From Oscillospiraceae bacterium (lineage in GTDB: Bacteria; Bacillota; Clostridia; Oscillospirales; Ruminococcaceae): a stretch of DNA of 58,637 nucleotides. Below, one piece after another: positions 48,917-56,974 of this stretch (positions are counted from its first letter, which is position 1; each line of letters starts with the position of its first letter). The stretch lies in the NCBI GenBank assembly GCA_012729855.1, contig JAAYCI010000091.1, positions 1 to 58,637 of the forward strand, given 5' to 3'. The notes under the pieces are model-generated. The model was not told the origin of the DNA and did no database searches. It saw nothing but the letters and a program-made list of their open reading frames with translations. A program made the translations under genes and the position numbers.

Positions 48917-50500
48917 ATGGAGCATCCATTGCTGCAGCCGGTGACGGCGGCATACGAGGAATACCTGCGGGATGAATCCCGCGCGGTGGGGCAGGCGGAA
49001 GCCATTGCTTTCCCGCGCGATGAAGCCGAGGTGCGCGCCGTGCTGCGCGCGGCGGCGGACGCGCACATGCCGGTGACGCTGCAGGGCGCGCGCACCGGCC
49101 TTGCGGCGGCGGCGGTGCCCGGCGGCGGCCTGGTGCTGAACCTGGGCAAGCTGGACGCCGTGAAGGGCATGGCGCAGGAGAAAGACGGCACCTTCACCCT
49201 GCGGGTGCAGCCGGGCCTGGCGCTGAGCCGCCTGCGCAAGCAGATAGCCGACCGCCGCTTTGACACCACCGGCTGGGACGTGGCGTCGCTGGCGGCCTAT
49301 GATGCCTTTATGGCGGCGGAAGAGCAGTTTTTGCCCACCGACCCCACGGAGACCTCGGCCAGCGTGGGCGGCATGGCCGCCTGCAACGCCTCGGGCGCGC
49401 GCAGCTATTTGTATGGCCCCATGCGCCGGCATGTGCGGGGCCTGCGCGTGCTGCTGGCAGGCGGCGACAGCCTGACACTGCGCCGGGGGCAGGTGCGGGC
49501 CAAAGGGCGGCACCTGGCCCTGGTGACAGACGCCGGCCGCCGGCTGGATGTGCCGCTGCCAACCTATGAGATGCCCAAAACGAAGAACGCCAGCGGGTAC
49601 TACATTGCCGACGACATGGACGCGGTGGACCTGTTTGTGGGCAGCGACGGCACGCTGGGTGTGATAACCGAAGTGGAGCTGGCGCTGTGCCCATTGCCAA
49701 AAGTGATTTGGGGCGCCAGCTGCTTTTTTGCGGAAGAAGCGGCGGCGCTGGATTTTGTGATTGGCCTGCGGGGGCAAAGCCTTGCACAAGTGGCAGCCAT
49801 GGAGTATTTCGACGCGCGGGCGCTGGACATTTTGCGCCGGCAAAAGCGGGACAACCCCGCCTTTGCGGCGCTGCCCCCCATTGCGCCGCAATATAGTGCG
49901 GCGGTGTATGTGGAGCTGCACTGCGCAAGCGAAGACGAAGCCGCCGAGGCGCTGTTTGCCACAGGCACGGCCATGGAGGCCGCCGGCGGCAGGGCGCAAG
50001 ACAGCTGGGTGGCGCGCACCGATTTTGACAAGGACACGCTCATCTTCTTCCGGCACGCGGTGCCGGAAAGCGTGAACATGATGATAGACACGCGGCGCAA
50101 GGCACACCCCGGCATCACCAAGCTGGGCACCGACATGGCCGTGCCCGGCGCGTACCTGAAAGAAGCGATGGCCATGTATCATGGCATGCTGGCCGAGGCG
50201 GGATTGGAGTACGCCATCTGGGGCCACATAGGGGACAACCACCTGCACGTGAACATCCTGCCGCAGAGCCAGGCGGATTACGAGCAAGGCAAGGCACTGT
50301 ATGCGCAGTGGGCCCAGCGCGTGTGCGCGTGGGGCGGCTCGGTATCGGCCGAGCACGGCGTGGGCAAGCTGAAGGCCGACACCCTGCGGGTGATGGTGGG
50401 GGACGCGGGCGTGCGCCAGATGGCGGCGCTGAAGGCCTGCTTCGACCCCCGGGGATTGCTGGGCGTGGGGACGATGTTTTCACCGATGGGAGGGATATAA
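48917..50500 (+). CDS. FAD-linked 2-hydroxyacid dehydrogenase, GlcD/LctD type
   Basis: 527 aa from the ATG at 48917 (MEHPLLQ); the frame extends to 48863, before the likely transcription start. PCMH-type FAD domain (IAFPRDEAEVRAVLR, GARTGLAAAAVPGGG, FLPTDPTETSASVGGMAACN) and FAD-oxidase C-terminal domain (GHIGDNHLHVNI, SAEHGVGKLK). It oxidises D-lactate, glycolate or 2-hydroxyglutarate-like acids. Here it is followed at once (TAATG overlap) by etfB and a ferredoxin-fused etfA, the arrangement of the electron-confurcating lactate dehydrogenase LctBCD of Acetobacterium woodii. Substrate not determined. Confidence 0.88.
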   Translation: MEHPLLQPVTAAYEEYLRDESRAVGQAEAIAFPRDEAEVRAVLRAAADAHMPVTLQGARTGLAAAAVPGGGLVLNLGKLDAVKGMAQEKDGTFTLRVQPGLALSRLRKQIADRRFDTTGWDVASLAAYDAFMAAEEQFLPTDPTETSASVGGMAACNASGARSYLYGPMRRHVRGLRVLLAGGDSLTLRRGQVRAKGRHLALVTDAGRRLDVPLPTYEMPKTKNASGYYIADDMDAVDLFVGSDGTLGVITEVELALCPLPKVIWGASCFFAEEAAALDFVIGLRGQSLAQVAAMEYFDARALDILRRQKRDNPAFAALPPIAPQYSAAVYVELHCASEDEAAEALFATGTAMEAAGGRAQDSWVARTDFDKDTLIFFRHAVPESVNMMIDTRRKAHPGITKLGTDMAVPGAYLKEAMAMYHGMLAEAGLEYAIWGHIGDNHLHVNILPQSQADYEQGKALYAQWAQRVCAWGGSVSAEHGVGKLKADTLRVMVGDAGVRQMAALKACFDPRGLLGVGTMFSPMGGI

Positions 50501-51285
50501 TGCGCATCGTGGTGTGTATCAAGCAGGTGCCCGGCGGCAGCCAGGTGCGCATGGACCCCGTGACCAATACCCTGGTGCGCGAGGGCGCCAAGGCGGTGAC
50601 CAACCCCTTCGACGCCTACGCCATAGAGCTGGCGGTGCGCCTGAAAGCCGAGCTGGGCGCCGAGGTGGTGGCCCTGAGCATGGGCATACCGGCCACGGGG
50701 GCCCTGCTGCTGGACGCCGCCGCGCGCGGCGCCGACCGCTGCGTGCTGCTGACCGACCGCGCCTTTGCCGGGGCGGATACCCTGGCCACCTCGTATACAT
50801 TAGCATTGGGCATCCGGCGGCTGGGCGGGGCCGACCTTGTGCTGTGCGGGCGCATGGCCGTGGACGGCGACACCGCCCAAATTGGCCCCGAGCTGGCCGA
50901 GGCGCTGGGCCTGCCGCACCTGACCGAGGTGGACGCCGTACTGGAAGCGGACGCAAGCGGGCTGACCGTGCAAAGAAGTATTGAGGGTGGGGCGAAGCAA
51001 ACGGTGCGCCTGGGCCTGCCGGCGCTGCTGTGCGTCACCAAAGAAATTGGCTTCCCCACCATGCCCAGCATTGCCGGGGTGCGGGCCAGCCGCAGCGTGG
51101 CGGTGGAGACATTTGACGCCGAAGCGCTGGGCGCCGACCCTGCCCGCATCGGGCTGAATGGTTCGCCCACGCAGGTGGTGCGCACCTTTGTGCCGCAGCG
51201 TGGCGCGGAAGCGCTGCCGGTGGAGGGCACAGCCGGCCAGCAGGCGGCCCGGCTGTGGGAGATTTTCCGGGAGGTGGGAAGCTGA
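50500..51285 (+). CDS. etfB: Electron transfer flavoprotein subunit beta
   Basis: 261 aa. Typical EtfB start MRIVVCIKQVPGG; motifs ALSMGIPATG, ADLVLCGRMAVDGDTAQIGPELAEALGLP, and a C-terminal tail for EtfA contact. The ATG shares its A with the upstream TAA. In bifurcating Etf, the beta subunit holds the flavin that splits electrons; the DGDTAQIGPELAE segment is the usual adenine-binding region. Works with the ferredoxin-fused EtfA and the GlcD-like enzyme. Confidence 0.93.
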   Translation: MRIVVCIKQVPGGSQVRMDPVTNTLVREGAKAVTNPFDAYAIELAVRLKAELGAEVVALSMGIPATGALLLDAAARGADRCVLLTDRAFAGADTLATSYTLALGIRRLGGADLVLCGRMAVDGDTAQIGPELAEALGLPHLTEVDAVLEADASGLTVQRSIEGGAKQTVRLGLPALLCVTKEIGFPTMPSIAGVRASRSVAVETFDAEALGADPARIGLNGSPTQVVRTFVPQRGAEALPVEGTAGQQAARLWEIFREVGS

Positions 51286-52457
51286 TGGCGGGGTTGCGCA
51301 TAAGCAAAGCTGCCTGCACAAGCTGCGGGCTGTGCCAAAGCGCCTGCCCGGCAGGCGCGCTGTACATCAAGCGCAAAGCAGAGGTGGACCGGGACGCCTG
51401 CGTGTTGTGTGGGCTGTGCATAGAGGCCTGCCCGATGGGGGCCATTACACTGGAAAAAGAAGCAGACGCGCCAACAGTGGCGGAGACAACCCGCGACGTG
51501 TGGGTGTTTGCCGAGGGGCTGGACGGCCGGCCCCACCCGGTGGCCTTCGAGCTGCTGGGCCAGGCGCGGGCGCTGGCCGCGGCGCGCGGCGGCGTGGTGG
51601 CCGCCCTGGCCATGGGCACGGGCGCCGAAAGCTGGGCGCCGCCGCTGATAGAAGCCGGGGCCGACCGCGTATACGCCTGTGAGGGCGACATATTCGACAG
51701 CGGCATGACCGAGCCCTTTGCCGCCGTGCTGGCTAATCTGATAGAAACCGAGCGCCCCGAGACACTGCTGTTTGGCGCCACGGTGTTTGGCCGCAGCCTG
51801 GCGCCCCGGGTGGCGGCGCGCGTGGGCACGGGCCTCACGGCCGACTGCACAGGGCTGGACATTGGCGCAGACGGCCTGCTGCAGCAAACGCGCCCGGCCT
51901 TTGGCGGCAACCTGATGGCGACCATCATCACGGCGGCACGGCGGCCGCAGATGGCCACGGTGCGGCCGGGGGTGTTCAGCGCGGCGCCGCGGGCGGCAGG
52001 GCGGCAGGGCGAGGTGGTGCGTGTGCAACAGCCCACCGGCCTGGTGCTGCCGCAGGTGCTAAAAACGGCGCCGGGCGCGCCGGGCGAAAGTATTGCCGCC
52101 GCGCGGGTCATCGTATCCGCCGGGCGGGGCATTGGCAACCAGAAGAATTTGGAGCTGGTGCGCCGGCTGGCCGAAAGGCTGGGCGGCAGCATGGGCGTAA
52201 CCCGCCCGCTGGTAGACATGGGCTGGGCGCCCTACCCCTGCCAGATAGGCCAGACGGGCCTGGCCGTGGCGCCCGACCTGCTGGTGTGCTGCGGGGTGTC
52301 CGGGGCCATCCAGCACCTGGCGGGCATGGGCGGCGCCAAGGTGGTGGTGGCCATCAACAGCGACCCGCAGGCCCCCATCTTTGGCGCGGCGCACTACAAA
52401 GTGGTGGGCGACGCGGTGGAGATACTCAAACAATTGCTGGCACAAAACAAAAGCTGA
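51285..52457 (+). CDS. etfA: Electron transfer flavoprotein subunit alpha with N-terminal 2x[4Fe-4S] ferredoxin domain
   Basis: 390 aa from the ATG at 51285, overlapping the etfB TGA. Residues 1-60 hold two cluster motifs, CTSCGLCQSACP and CVLCGLCIEACP. The rest is EtfA, with TRPAFGGNLMATI and the FAD domain SAGRGIGNQKNLE, GVTRPLVDMGWAPY, QIGQTG. Ferredoxin-fused EtfA is known from lactate and caffeyl-CoA bifurcating complexes, where it links the flavins to ferredoxin. It supports reversible NAD/ferredoxin/2-hydroxyacid electron exchange here. Confidence 0.93.
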   Translation: MAGLRISKAACTSCGLCQSACPAGALYIKRKAEVDRDACVLCGLCIEACPMGAITLEKEADAPTVAETTRDVWVFAEGLDGRPHPVAFELLGQARALAAARGGVVAALAMGTGAESWAPPLIEAGADRVYACEGDIFDSGMTEPFAAVLANLIETERPETLLFGATVFGRSLAPRVAARVGTGLTADCTGLDIGADGLLQQTRPAFGGNLMATIITAARRPQMATVRPGVFSAAPRAAGRQGEVVRVQQPTGLVLPQVLKTAPGAPGESIAAARVIVSAGRGIGNQKNLELVRRLAERLGGSMGVTRPLVDMGWAPYPCQIGQTGLAVAPDLLVCCGVSGAIQHLAGMGGAKVVVAINSDPQAPIFGAAHYKVVGDAVEILKQLLAQNKS

Positions 52458-52467
52458 AAAAAGCGCC

Positions 52468-52496
52468 TTGTGCACGGGCGGGCGCTGTGCTAGTAT
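52468..52496 (+). promoter_or_regulatory. Promoter of the 2-hydroxyacyl-CoA dehydratase genes
   Basis: TTGTGC (52468-52473), 17-nt spacer, TAGTAT (52491-52496). It suggests that the dehydratase genes can be transcribed apart from etfA; no terminator is seen between. Confidence 0.5.
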
Positions 52497-52547
52497 GGAA
52501 AGCAAGCAGGGCACACAAAAACAGCGTGCCCCCAAGGAGGAGAGTAC

Positions 52548-53816
52548 ATGGCTGAGACGGCACCAAAACCCAAACGCGAACTGCCCAAAAGCCGGCAAAT
52601 GGTGAACGAGATGACGGCGAAGGTATACGCCGACGCCTGGGAGGCCAAGCGCCGGGGCGAGCCGGTGGCATGGTCCACGGCTATTTTTCCGCTGGAGGTG
52701 CCCGAGACCTTTGGCATCAATGTGCTGTACCCCGAGAACAACGCGGCGGCGGTATCGGCCAAGCACTACGGCGACGGGCTTATTGCCCACGCCGAGGGCG
52801 CGCTGCGGTATCCCATCAATATTTGCTCGTACGCGCGGCTGAACCTGGGCATGGCCGACAAACTGCGCGATGCCGCCTTTGACGGCGCCGACCCGCTGAT
52901 GCCGCTGCCCGACCTGCTGTTTTTGGCCAACAACAGCTGCACCCAGCTGATGAAATGGTACGAGAACCTGGCGCGGGACCTGGACATCCCCATCTTTTTC
53001 GTAGATTGCCTCTACCGCTACGACGAAGGCGAACTGGAGCCCCACCGCATTGCCTATGGGCGCGGGCAGATAGAAAAGCTGATTGCCGACCTGGAGGTGT
53101 TTCTGGGCAAAAAGTTTGACTGGGACCGCTTTTTGGAGGTGCAGAAGCGGGCGCAGATCAATACGAAACTGTTTGACGAGTGCGTGGCGCTGAACAGCAC
53201 CAAGCCCTCGCCCATGGACGGCTTCGACCTGTTCAGCTACATGGCCCCGCAGGTGATTTGCCGCGGCAAAGAGATCACCACGGCCATCTTCGAGCAGTGG
53301 AAGGCCGAGACGCTGGAGCGCATTGCCAGCGGCACCACCACCTTCCGCGGGGAGGAAAAGTACCGCGTGCACTGGGAGGGCATTGCCTGCTGGCCCAACC
53401 TGAGCTACAACCTGAAGACGCTGTCGTCCTACGGCATCAACGCGGTGATAAACGGCTACGTTACGGCATGGAGCCTGCACTACGAGCCGGGCGATTTGGA
53501 CGGTATGGCCAGGGCCTACCAAACGGCCTCCACCAACAGCCTGAGCACCCAGGCCATTATGGACAAACGCAGCAAGACGATAGAGGACTATGCATGTGAC
53601 GGCATGCTGTGCCACGTGAACCGCAGCTGCAAGCTGATGACCTTCCACATTTTTGTGGGGCGCGAGATGATAGAGGAAAAGAACGGCGTGCCGGTGGCCA
53701 ACTTCGACGGCGACCAAAGCGACGGGCGCGTGTTCTCGGAGGCGCAGTTTGAGACGCGGCTGCAGGCCATGACGGAAATTATGGCCGAGCGCAAGCGCAC
53801 AGAGGGGGTGAAGTGA
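52548..53816 (+). CDS. 2-hydroxyacyl-CoA dehydratase subunit (HgdA/FldB-like)
   Basis: 422 aa, 2-hydroxyacyl-CoA dehydratase/benzoyl-CoA reductase D-component family. Cluster-binding cysteine regions are INICSYARLN, NNSCTQLMKWYE and GMLCHVNRSCKL. With its partner it removes water from (R)-2-hydroxyacyl-CoA by a ketyl-radical mechanism after one-electron activation. RBS AAGGAGGAG. The archerase/activator (HgdC/FldI) that every such enzyme needs is not in the window. The acid specificity cannot be read from sequence. Confidence 0.92.
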   Translation: MAETAPKPKRELPKSRQMVNEMTAKVYADAWEAKRRGEPVAWSTAIFPLEVPETFGINVLYPENNAAAVSAKHYGDGLIAHAEGALRYPINICSYARLNLGMADKLRDAAFDGADPLMPLPDLLFLANNSCTQLMKWYENLARDLDIPIFFVDCLYRYDEGELEPHRIAYGRGQIEKLIADLEVFLGKKFDWDRFLEVQKRAQINTKLFDECVALNSTKPSPMDGFDLFSYMAPQVICRGKEITTAIFEQWKAETLERIASGTTTFRGEEKYRVHWEGIACWPNLSYNLKTLSSYGINAVINGYVTAWSLHYEPGDLDGMARAYQTASTNSLSTQAIMDKRSKTIEDYACDGMLCHVNRSCKLMTFHIFVGREMIEEKNGVPVANFDGDQSDGRVFSEAQFETRLQAMTEIMAERKRTEGVK

Positions 53817-53817
53817 G

Positions 53818-54939
53818 ATGGCGGATGTAAAAGCATTGCTGGGCCAGTTTGAAGCCATGGCCGCAGACCCCAAGGCCCTGATGGACCGCTATATCGCCGA
53901 GGGCAAAAAGGTGGTGGGCTGCTTCCCGCCCTACACCCCGGAAGAACTGGTACACGCGGCGGGCATGGTGCCCATGGGCCTGTGGGGCGGGCAGGTAACG
54001 CCCTCGGTGGCGGGCAAGTACAACCCCATTTTCACCTGCTCGCTCATGCGCTCCTGCATGGAGCTGGGCATGACGGGCGCGTATGAGGGCCTGAGCGCCG
54101 TCATCATGCCCATGCTGTGCGACACCTACCGCGGCATGGCCGGCGCCTGGCGGGTGGGCGTGCCCGGTGTGCCGCTCATTGCGTTCATCCACCCGCAAAA
54201 CCGCACCGACCCCGGCGCGCGGGATTACCTGGCGGCGGAGTACCGCACCGTGGCCGAGCGGCTGGAAAAGATGACCGGCGCCCAGGTAACGGAGGAAGCG
54301 CTGCAAAAGAGCATTGACGTATACAACGACCACGCGGCGGCCATGCTGGATTTTTGCCGCGCGGCGAACGAGCACCTGGACGTGGTGGGCCCCGTGGCGC
54401 GCCACGCGGTGATGAAGAGCGCCCGCTTTGCCGAAAAGGCCGAGCACGCGGCGCTGGTGCGCCAGCTGGTGGAACAACTGGACGCCCTGCCCAGGCACGC
54501 GTGGAAGGGCAAGAAGCTGGTGCTGACGGGCATTACGGCCGAGCCGGACAGCCTGCTGGAAATGTTTACCGCCCACGGCATTGCCGTGGTGGCCGACGAC
54601 CTGGCCCAGGAGAGCCGCCAGTACCGCACCCCGGTGCCCGCCGGCAAGGATGGCTTTGACCGCCTGGCCGGGCAGTGGCAGGGCCGGCAGGGCTGCTCCA
54701 TGGTGCACGAGACGCGCGCCGAGCGCGGCCAAATGCTGGTGGACATGGCCAAAGAGACCGGCGCCGACGGCGTGGCCGTGTGCCTGATGCGTTTTTGCGA
54801 CGTGGAGGAGTACGACTTCCCCTATATCTCACGCGACGTGGAGGCGGCGGGCATGCCCTGCCTCTGCCTGGAGATAGACCAGAGCACCCAGAACAACCAG
54901 CAGAACGGCACCAAAATACAGAGCTTTGTGGAGATGTAA
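53818..54939 (+). CDS. 2-hydroxyacyl-CoA dehydratase subunit (HgdB/FldC-like)
   Basis: 373 aa, second subunit of the same family: GCFPPYTPEELVHAAGMVP, FTCSLMRSCMELG, IMPMLCDTYRG and the C-terminal VCLMRFCDVEEYDFP and CLEIDQSTQNNQQ provide cluster ligands and the usual closing motif. It begins 1 nt after the stop of the first subunit gene. Downstream lies a CoA-transferase remnant, consistent with an operon that once made its own acyl-CoA substrate. Confidence 0.92.
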   Translation: MADVKALLGQFEAMAADPKALMDRYIAEGKKVVGCFPPYTPEELVHAAGMVPMGLWGGQVTPSVAGKYNPIFTCSLMRSCMELGMTGAYEGLSAVIMPMLCDTYRGMAGAWRVGVPGVPLIAFIHPQNRTDPGARDYLAAEYRTVAERLEKMTGAQVTEEALQKSIDVYNDHAAAMLDFCRAANEHLDVVGPVARHAVMKSARFAEKAEHAALVRQLVEQLDALPRHAWKGKKLVLTGITAEPDSLLEMFTAHGIAVVADDLAQESRQYRTPVPAGKDGFDRLAGQWQGRQGCSMVHETRAERGQMLVDMAKETGADGVAVCLMRFCDVEEYDFPYISRDVEAAGMPCLCLEIDQSTQNNQQNGTKIQSFVEM

Positions 54940-54989
54940 GTGAACAAGCGCAGGCATAGTGGCGATAAAGACTGCGGAAAAATGTGCCT

Positions 54990-55168
54990 GGGCCGGGCGT
55001 CGGCGCCGCCATGGCCACCGGCTGCAACAACGTGGCCCGCATGGCAACCGAGTTCGGCTGCGCTGCAAAACCCTGCGTGAGCGCACCCGCCTGCTGATAG
55101 GCATTGCGCACCCCGATTTCCACACGGAACTGATTGAAGAATGGGAGCGCCGGTTCAGGATGACCTGA
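54990..55168 (+). pseudogene. Remnant of an acetyl-CoA hydrolase/CoA-transferase gene
   Basis: The frame ending at the TGA 55166-55168 reads LRERTRLLIGIAHPDFHTEL and then IEEWERRF, the characteristic C-terminus of acetyl-CoA hydrolase/4-hydroxybutyrate CoA-transferase proteins (IAHPDFR.EL). Upstream codons in this frame are Arg-rich nonsense, while another frame reads VGAAMATGCNNVARM, so only about 30 original codons are clear. It follows the dehydratase genes and may be the former CoA-transferase of the pathway. Confidence 0.6.
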
Positions 55169-55189
55169 TGAGGCTGCCTCATCACATGG

Positions 55190-55226
55190 AAAAATCAGAC
55201 ATGCCGTTTGGCATGTCTGATTTTTT
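55190..55226. terminator. Bidirectional terminator between convergent operons
   Basis: AAAAATCAGACATGCC and its complement form a perfect 16-bp stem with GTTT loop, ending in T6 on the plus strand and a matching run on the minus strand. Confidence 0.9.
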
Positions 55227-55249
55227 GCTTGTTGCTATAGCGGAACAGA

Positions 55250-56959
55250 TTATTTGATCACATCTTCCAGCACACCCATCATTGGGATGGGCGGGATGCA
55301 CTTGGGCTCCACCAGCAGGTCCAGCAGCACGGTGCCCTTGGTGGCAAAGGCCTCCTGCAGCGCGCCGGCAATGTCCTCCGCTTTGGTTACGCGAATGCCC
55401 TTCACCCCGCAGGCCTCGGCCACCTTGGCGTGGTCTACCACAGTGAGGGTGGTGGCGTTGCTGCTGCGGCCCAGCCCGGCCTCCTCGGCAAACATCTGGT
55501 AGCCCAGAATGGCGTTGTTGATGACGGCCACCACCACGTCTATGCCCTCGCGCTTGCAGGTTTCCAGCTCGCTCCACATGTGGGCAAAGCCGCCGTCGCC
55601 GGCCAGGCAGAACACCTGGCGGTTCGGCTGGGCCACCTTGGCGCCCATGGCGTAGGGCAGGCCCCAGCCAAGGCCGGCAATGCCCCGCGGGAAGATGAAC
55701 TTGCGGTCCTGCCTGGCGGTGATGTAGTTGGCCACCCACACCGAGGAGAGGCTGGCGTCTGGCGCGATGATGGCGTCGCCCGGCAGTTGGCGGTCCAGTT
55801 CGGCCATAAAGCGCTCGATGCGGAAGGGGTTTTGGCTGGACTCTGTCGCGTCCTTGGCATCTGCCTTATGGTCGGCCTTGGCCTTGGCAATGGCGGCCTC
55901 TGCGGCGGGGCGGGCGGCCTTGCGGGTGTCAAGGCCTGCGGCCTGCAGGGCTTCCAAAAGCTGGCCCAGGGCCAGCTTGGCGTCGCCCACAATGCGCAGC
56001 GCCTCATAGTTGCGGCTGTTCTCCATGGGGTCAATGTCAATGTGGATGTACTGTGCGGTGCGCGGCAGCAGTTTCCAGTCGTCGGTGCCGTTCTGGTTGG
56101 TGCGGTTGCCCACCAGCAAAATCACGTCGGCGTTGTCCACCAGGGGTTTCATGAAGCGGGAGACGCCGCGCTTGCCCATGTAGTAGCCAATGGGCCCCAT
56201 GGAAAGGGGGTGGGTCTCGTCCACGCTGCCCTTGCCCATGGTGGAGGTAGCCACCGGCAGGCCGCACTGCTCCTGCAGCGCGCGCAGCTCCTGCTGTGCC
56301 TGGGAGGATATCACACCGCCGCCGGCATAGATGATGGGCTGTTTGGCCTTGGCCAGCAGCGCGGCAGCCTCTTTGATGCGGGCGGGGTCGGCGGCCGTGC
56401 GGTCCAGCGGGTAGCGGCCATAGTCGCCGCGGCGCTCGTAGGGCACGGGGTAGGCTTCGCGGTCCTTCACCATGTTCATGGGCACCAGCAATACAGAGGG
56501 GCCGGGGCGGCCGCTGGTGGCGGCGATGAAGGCCTGGTCTACAAATTCCTCAATGCGGTCCTGCCGGGGCACGCGGCGCACCCACTTGGCCACTCCCTCA
56601 AACAGCTTCACGTGGTCCAGCTCCTGGAAGGCGTTGCGCTCCACGTTGTCCTGGCCTACATCCTGCACAATGGCCACCACCGGGTGCGAGGCCTTCAGGC
56701 ACTCGGCCAGGCCCGGCACCAGCAGTGTGGCGGCGGGGCCGTTTTGCGCCGTAACCACCGAGGCGCGCTGGGTGCACATGGCGTGGGCCTGCACCATGTA
56801 GGAGCCGGCGTTCTCCTGCCGGTAGCCCACCTGGCGAATGCCCAGGTCTGTGGCAGCCAGGGTGATGCCCGTGGGGTTGCTCTGGCCAAAAATGACGGTG
56901 ACGCCATTGCGCTTAAGGGCCGCCGCAATGCGTTGGGACGTGGTGGCTGTATTCTCCAT
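55250..56959 (-). CDS. Thiamine-pyrophosphate enzyme, acetolactate synthase large-subunit-like
   Basis: 569 aa with the three-domain plan of the ALS/pyruvate oxidase family. The N-terminal domain has the catalytic Glu in YRQENAGSYMVQAHA and the NGPAATLLVPG loop. The C-terminal domain has AGDGGFAHMWSELETC and INNAILGYQ, the ThDP/Mg motif. Start ATG 56959 (MENTATT) is preferred, with AGGAG 8 nt upstream; 56962 is also possible. Downstream of a Zn-alcohol dehydrogenase gene with a 15-nt gap. No regulatory subunit gene is near, so a role in valine synthesis is unlikely. Probably a catabolic 2-oxoacid carboligase or decarboxylase; substrate unknown. Confidence 0.85.
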   Translation of the reverse strand: MENTATTSQRIAAALKRNGVTVIFGQSNPTGITLAATDLGIRQVGYRQENAGSYMVQAHAMCTQRASVVTAQNGPAATLLVPGLAECLKASHPVVAIVQDVGQDNVERNAFQELDHVKLFEGVAKWVRRVPRQDRIEEFVDQAFIAATSGRPGPSVLLVPMNMVKDREAYPVPYERRGDYGRYPLDRTAADPARIKEAAALLAKAKQPIIYAGGGVISSQAQQELRALQEQCGLPVATSTMGKGSVDETHPLSMGPIGYYMGKRGVSRFMKPLVDNADVILLVGNRTNQNGTDDWKLLPRTAQYIHIDIDPMENSRNYEALRIVGDAKLALGQLLEALQAAGLDTRKAARPAAEAAIAKAKADHKADAKDATESSQNPFRIERFMAELDRQLPGDAIIAPDASLSSVWVANYITARQDRKFIFPRGIAGLGWGLPYAMGAKVAQPNRQVFCLAGDGGFAHMWSELETCKREGIDVVVAVINNAILGYQMFAEEAGLGRSSNATTLTVVDHAKVAEACGVKGIRVTKAEDIAGALQEAFATKGTVLLDLLVEPKCIPPIPMMGVLEDVIK

Positions 56960-56974
56960 CATATACACTCCTCT

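Noticed and set aside
54959-55168. Intact 69-aa gene
   Set aside because: Only the last 30 or so codons look like a real protein, and they match the tail of a CoA-transferase; the rest is Arg-rich read-through.
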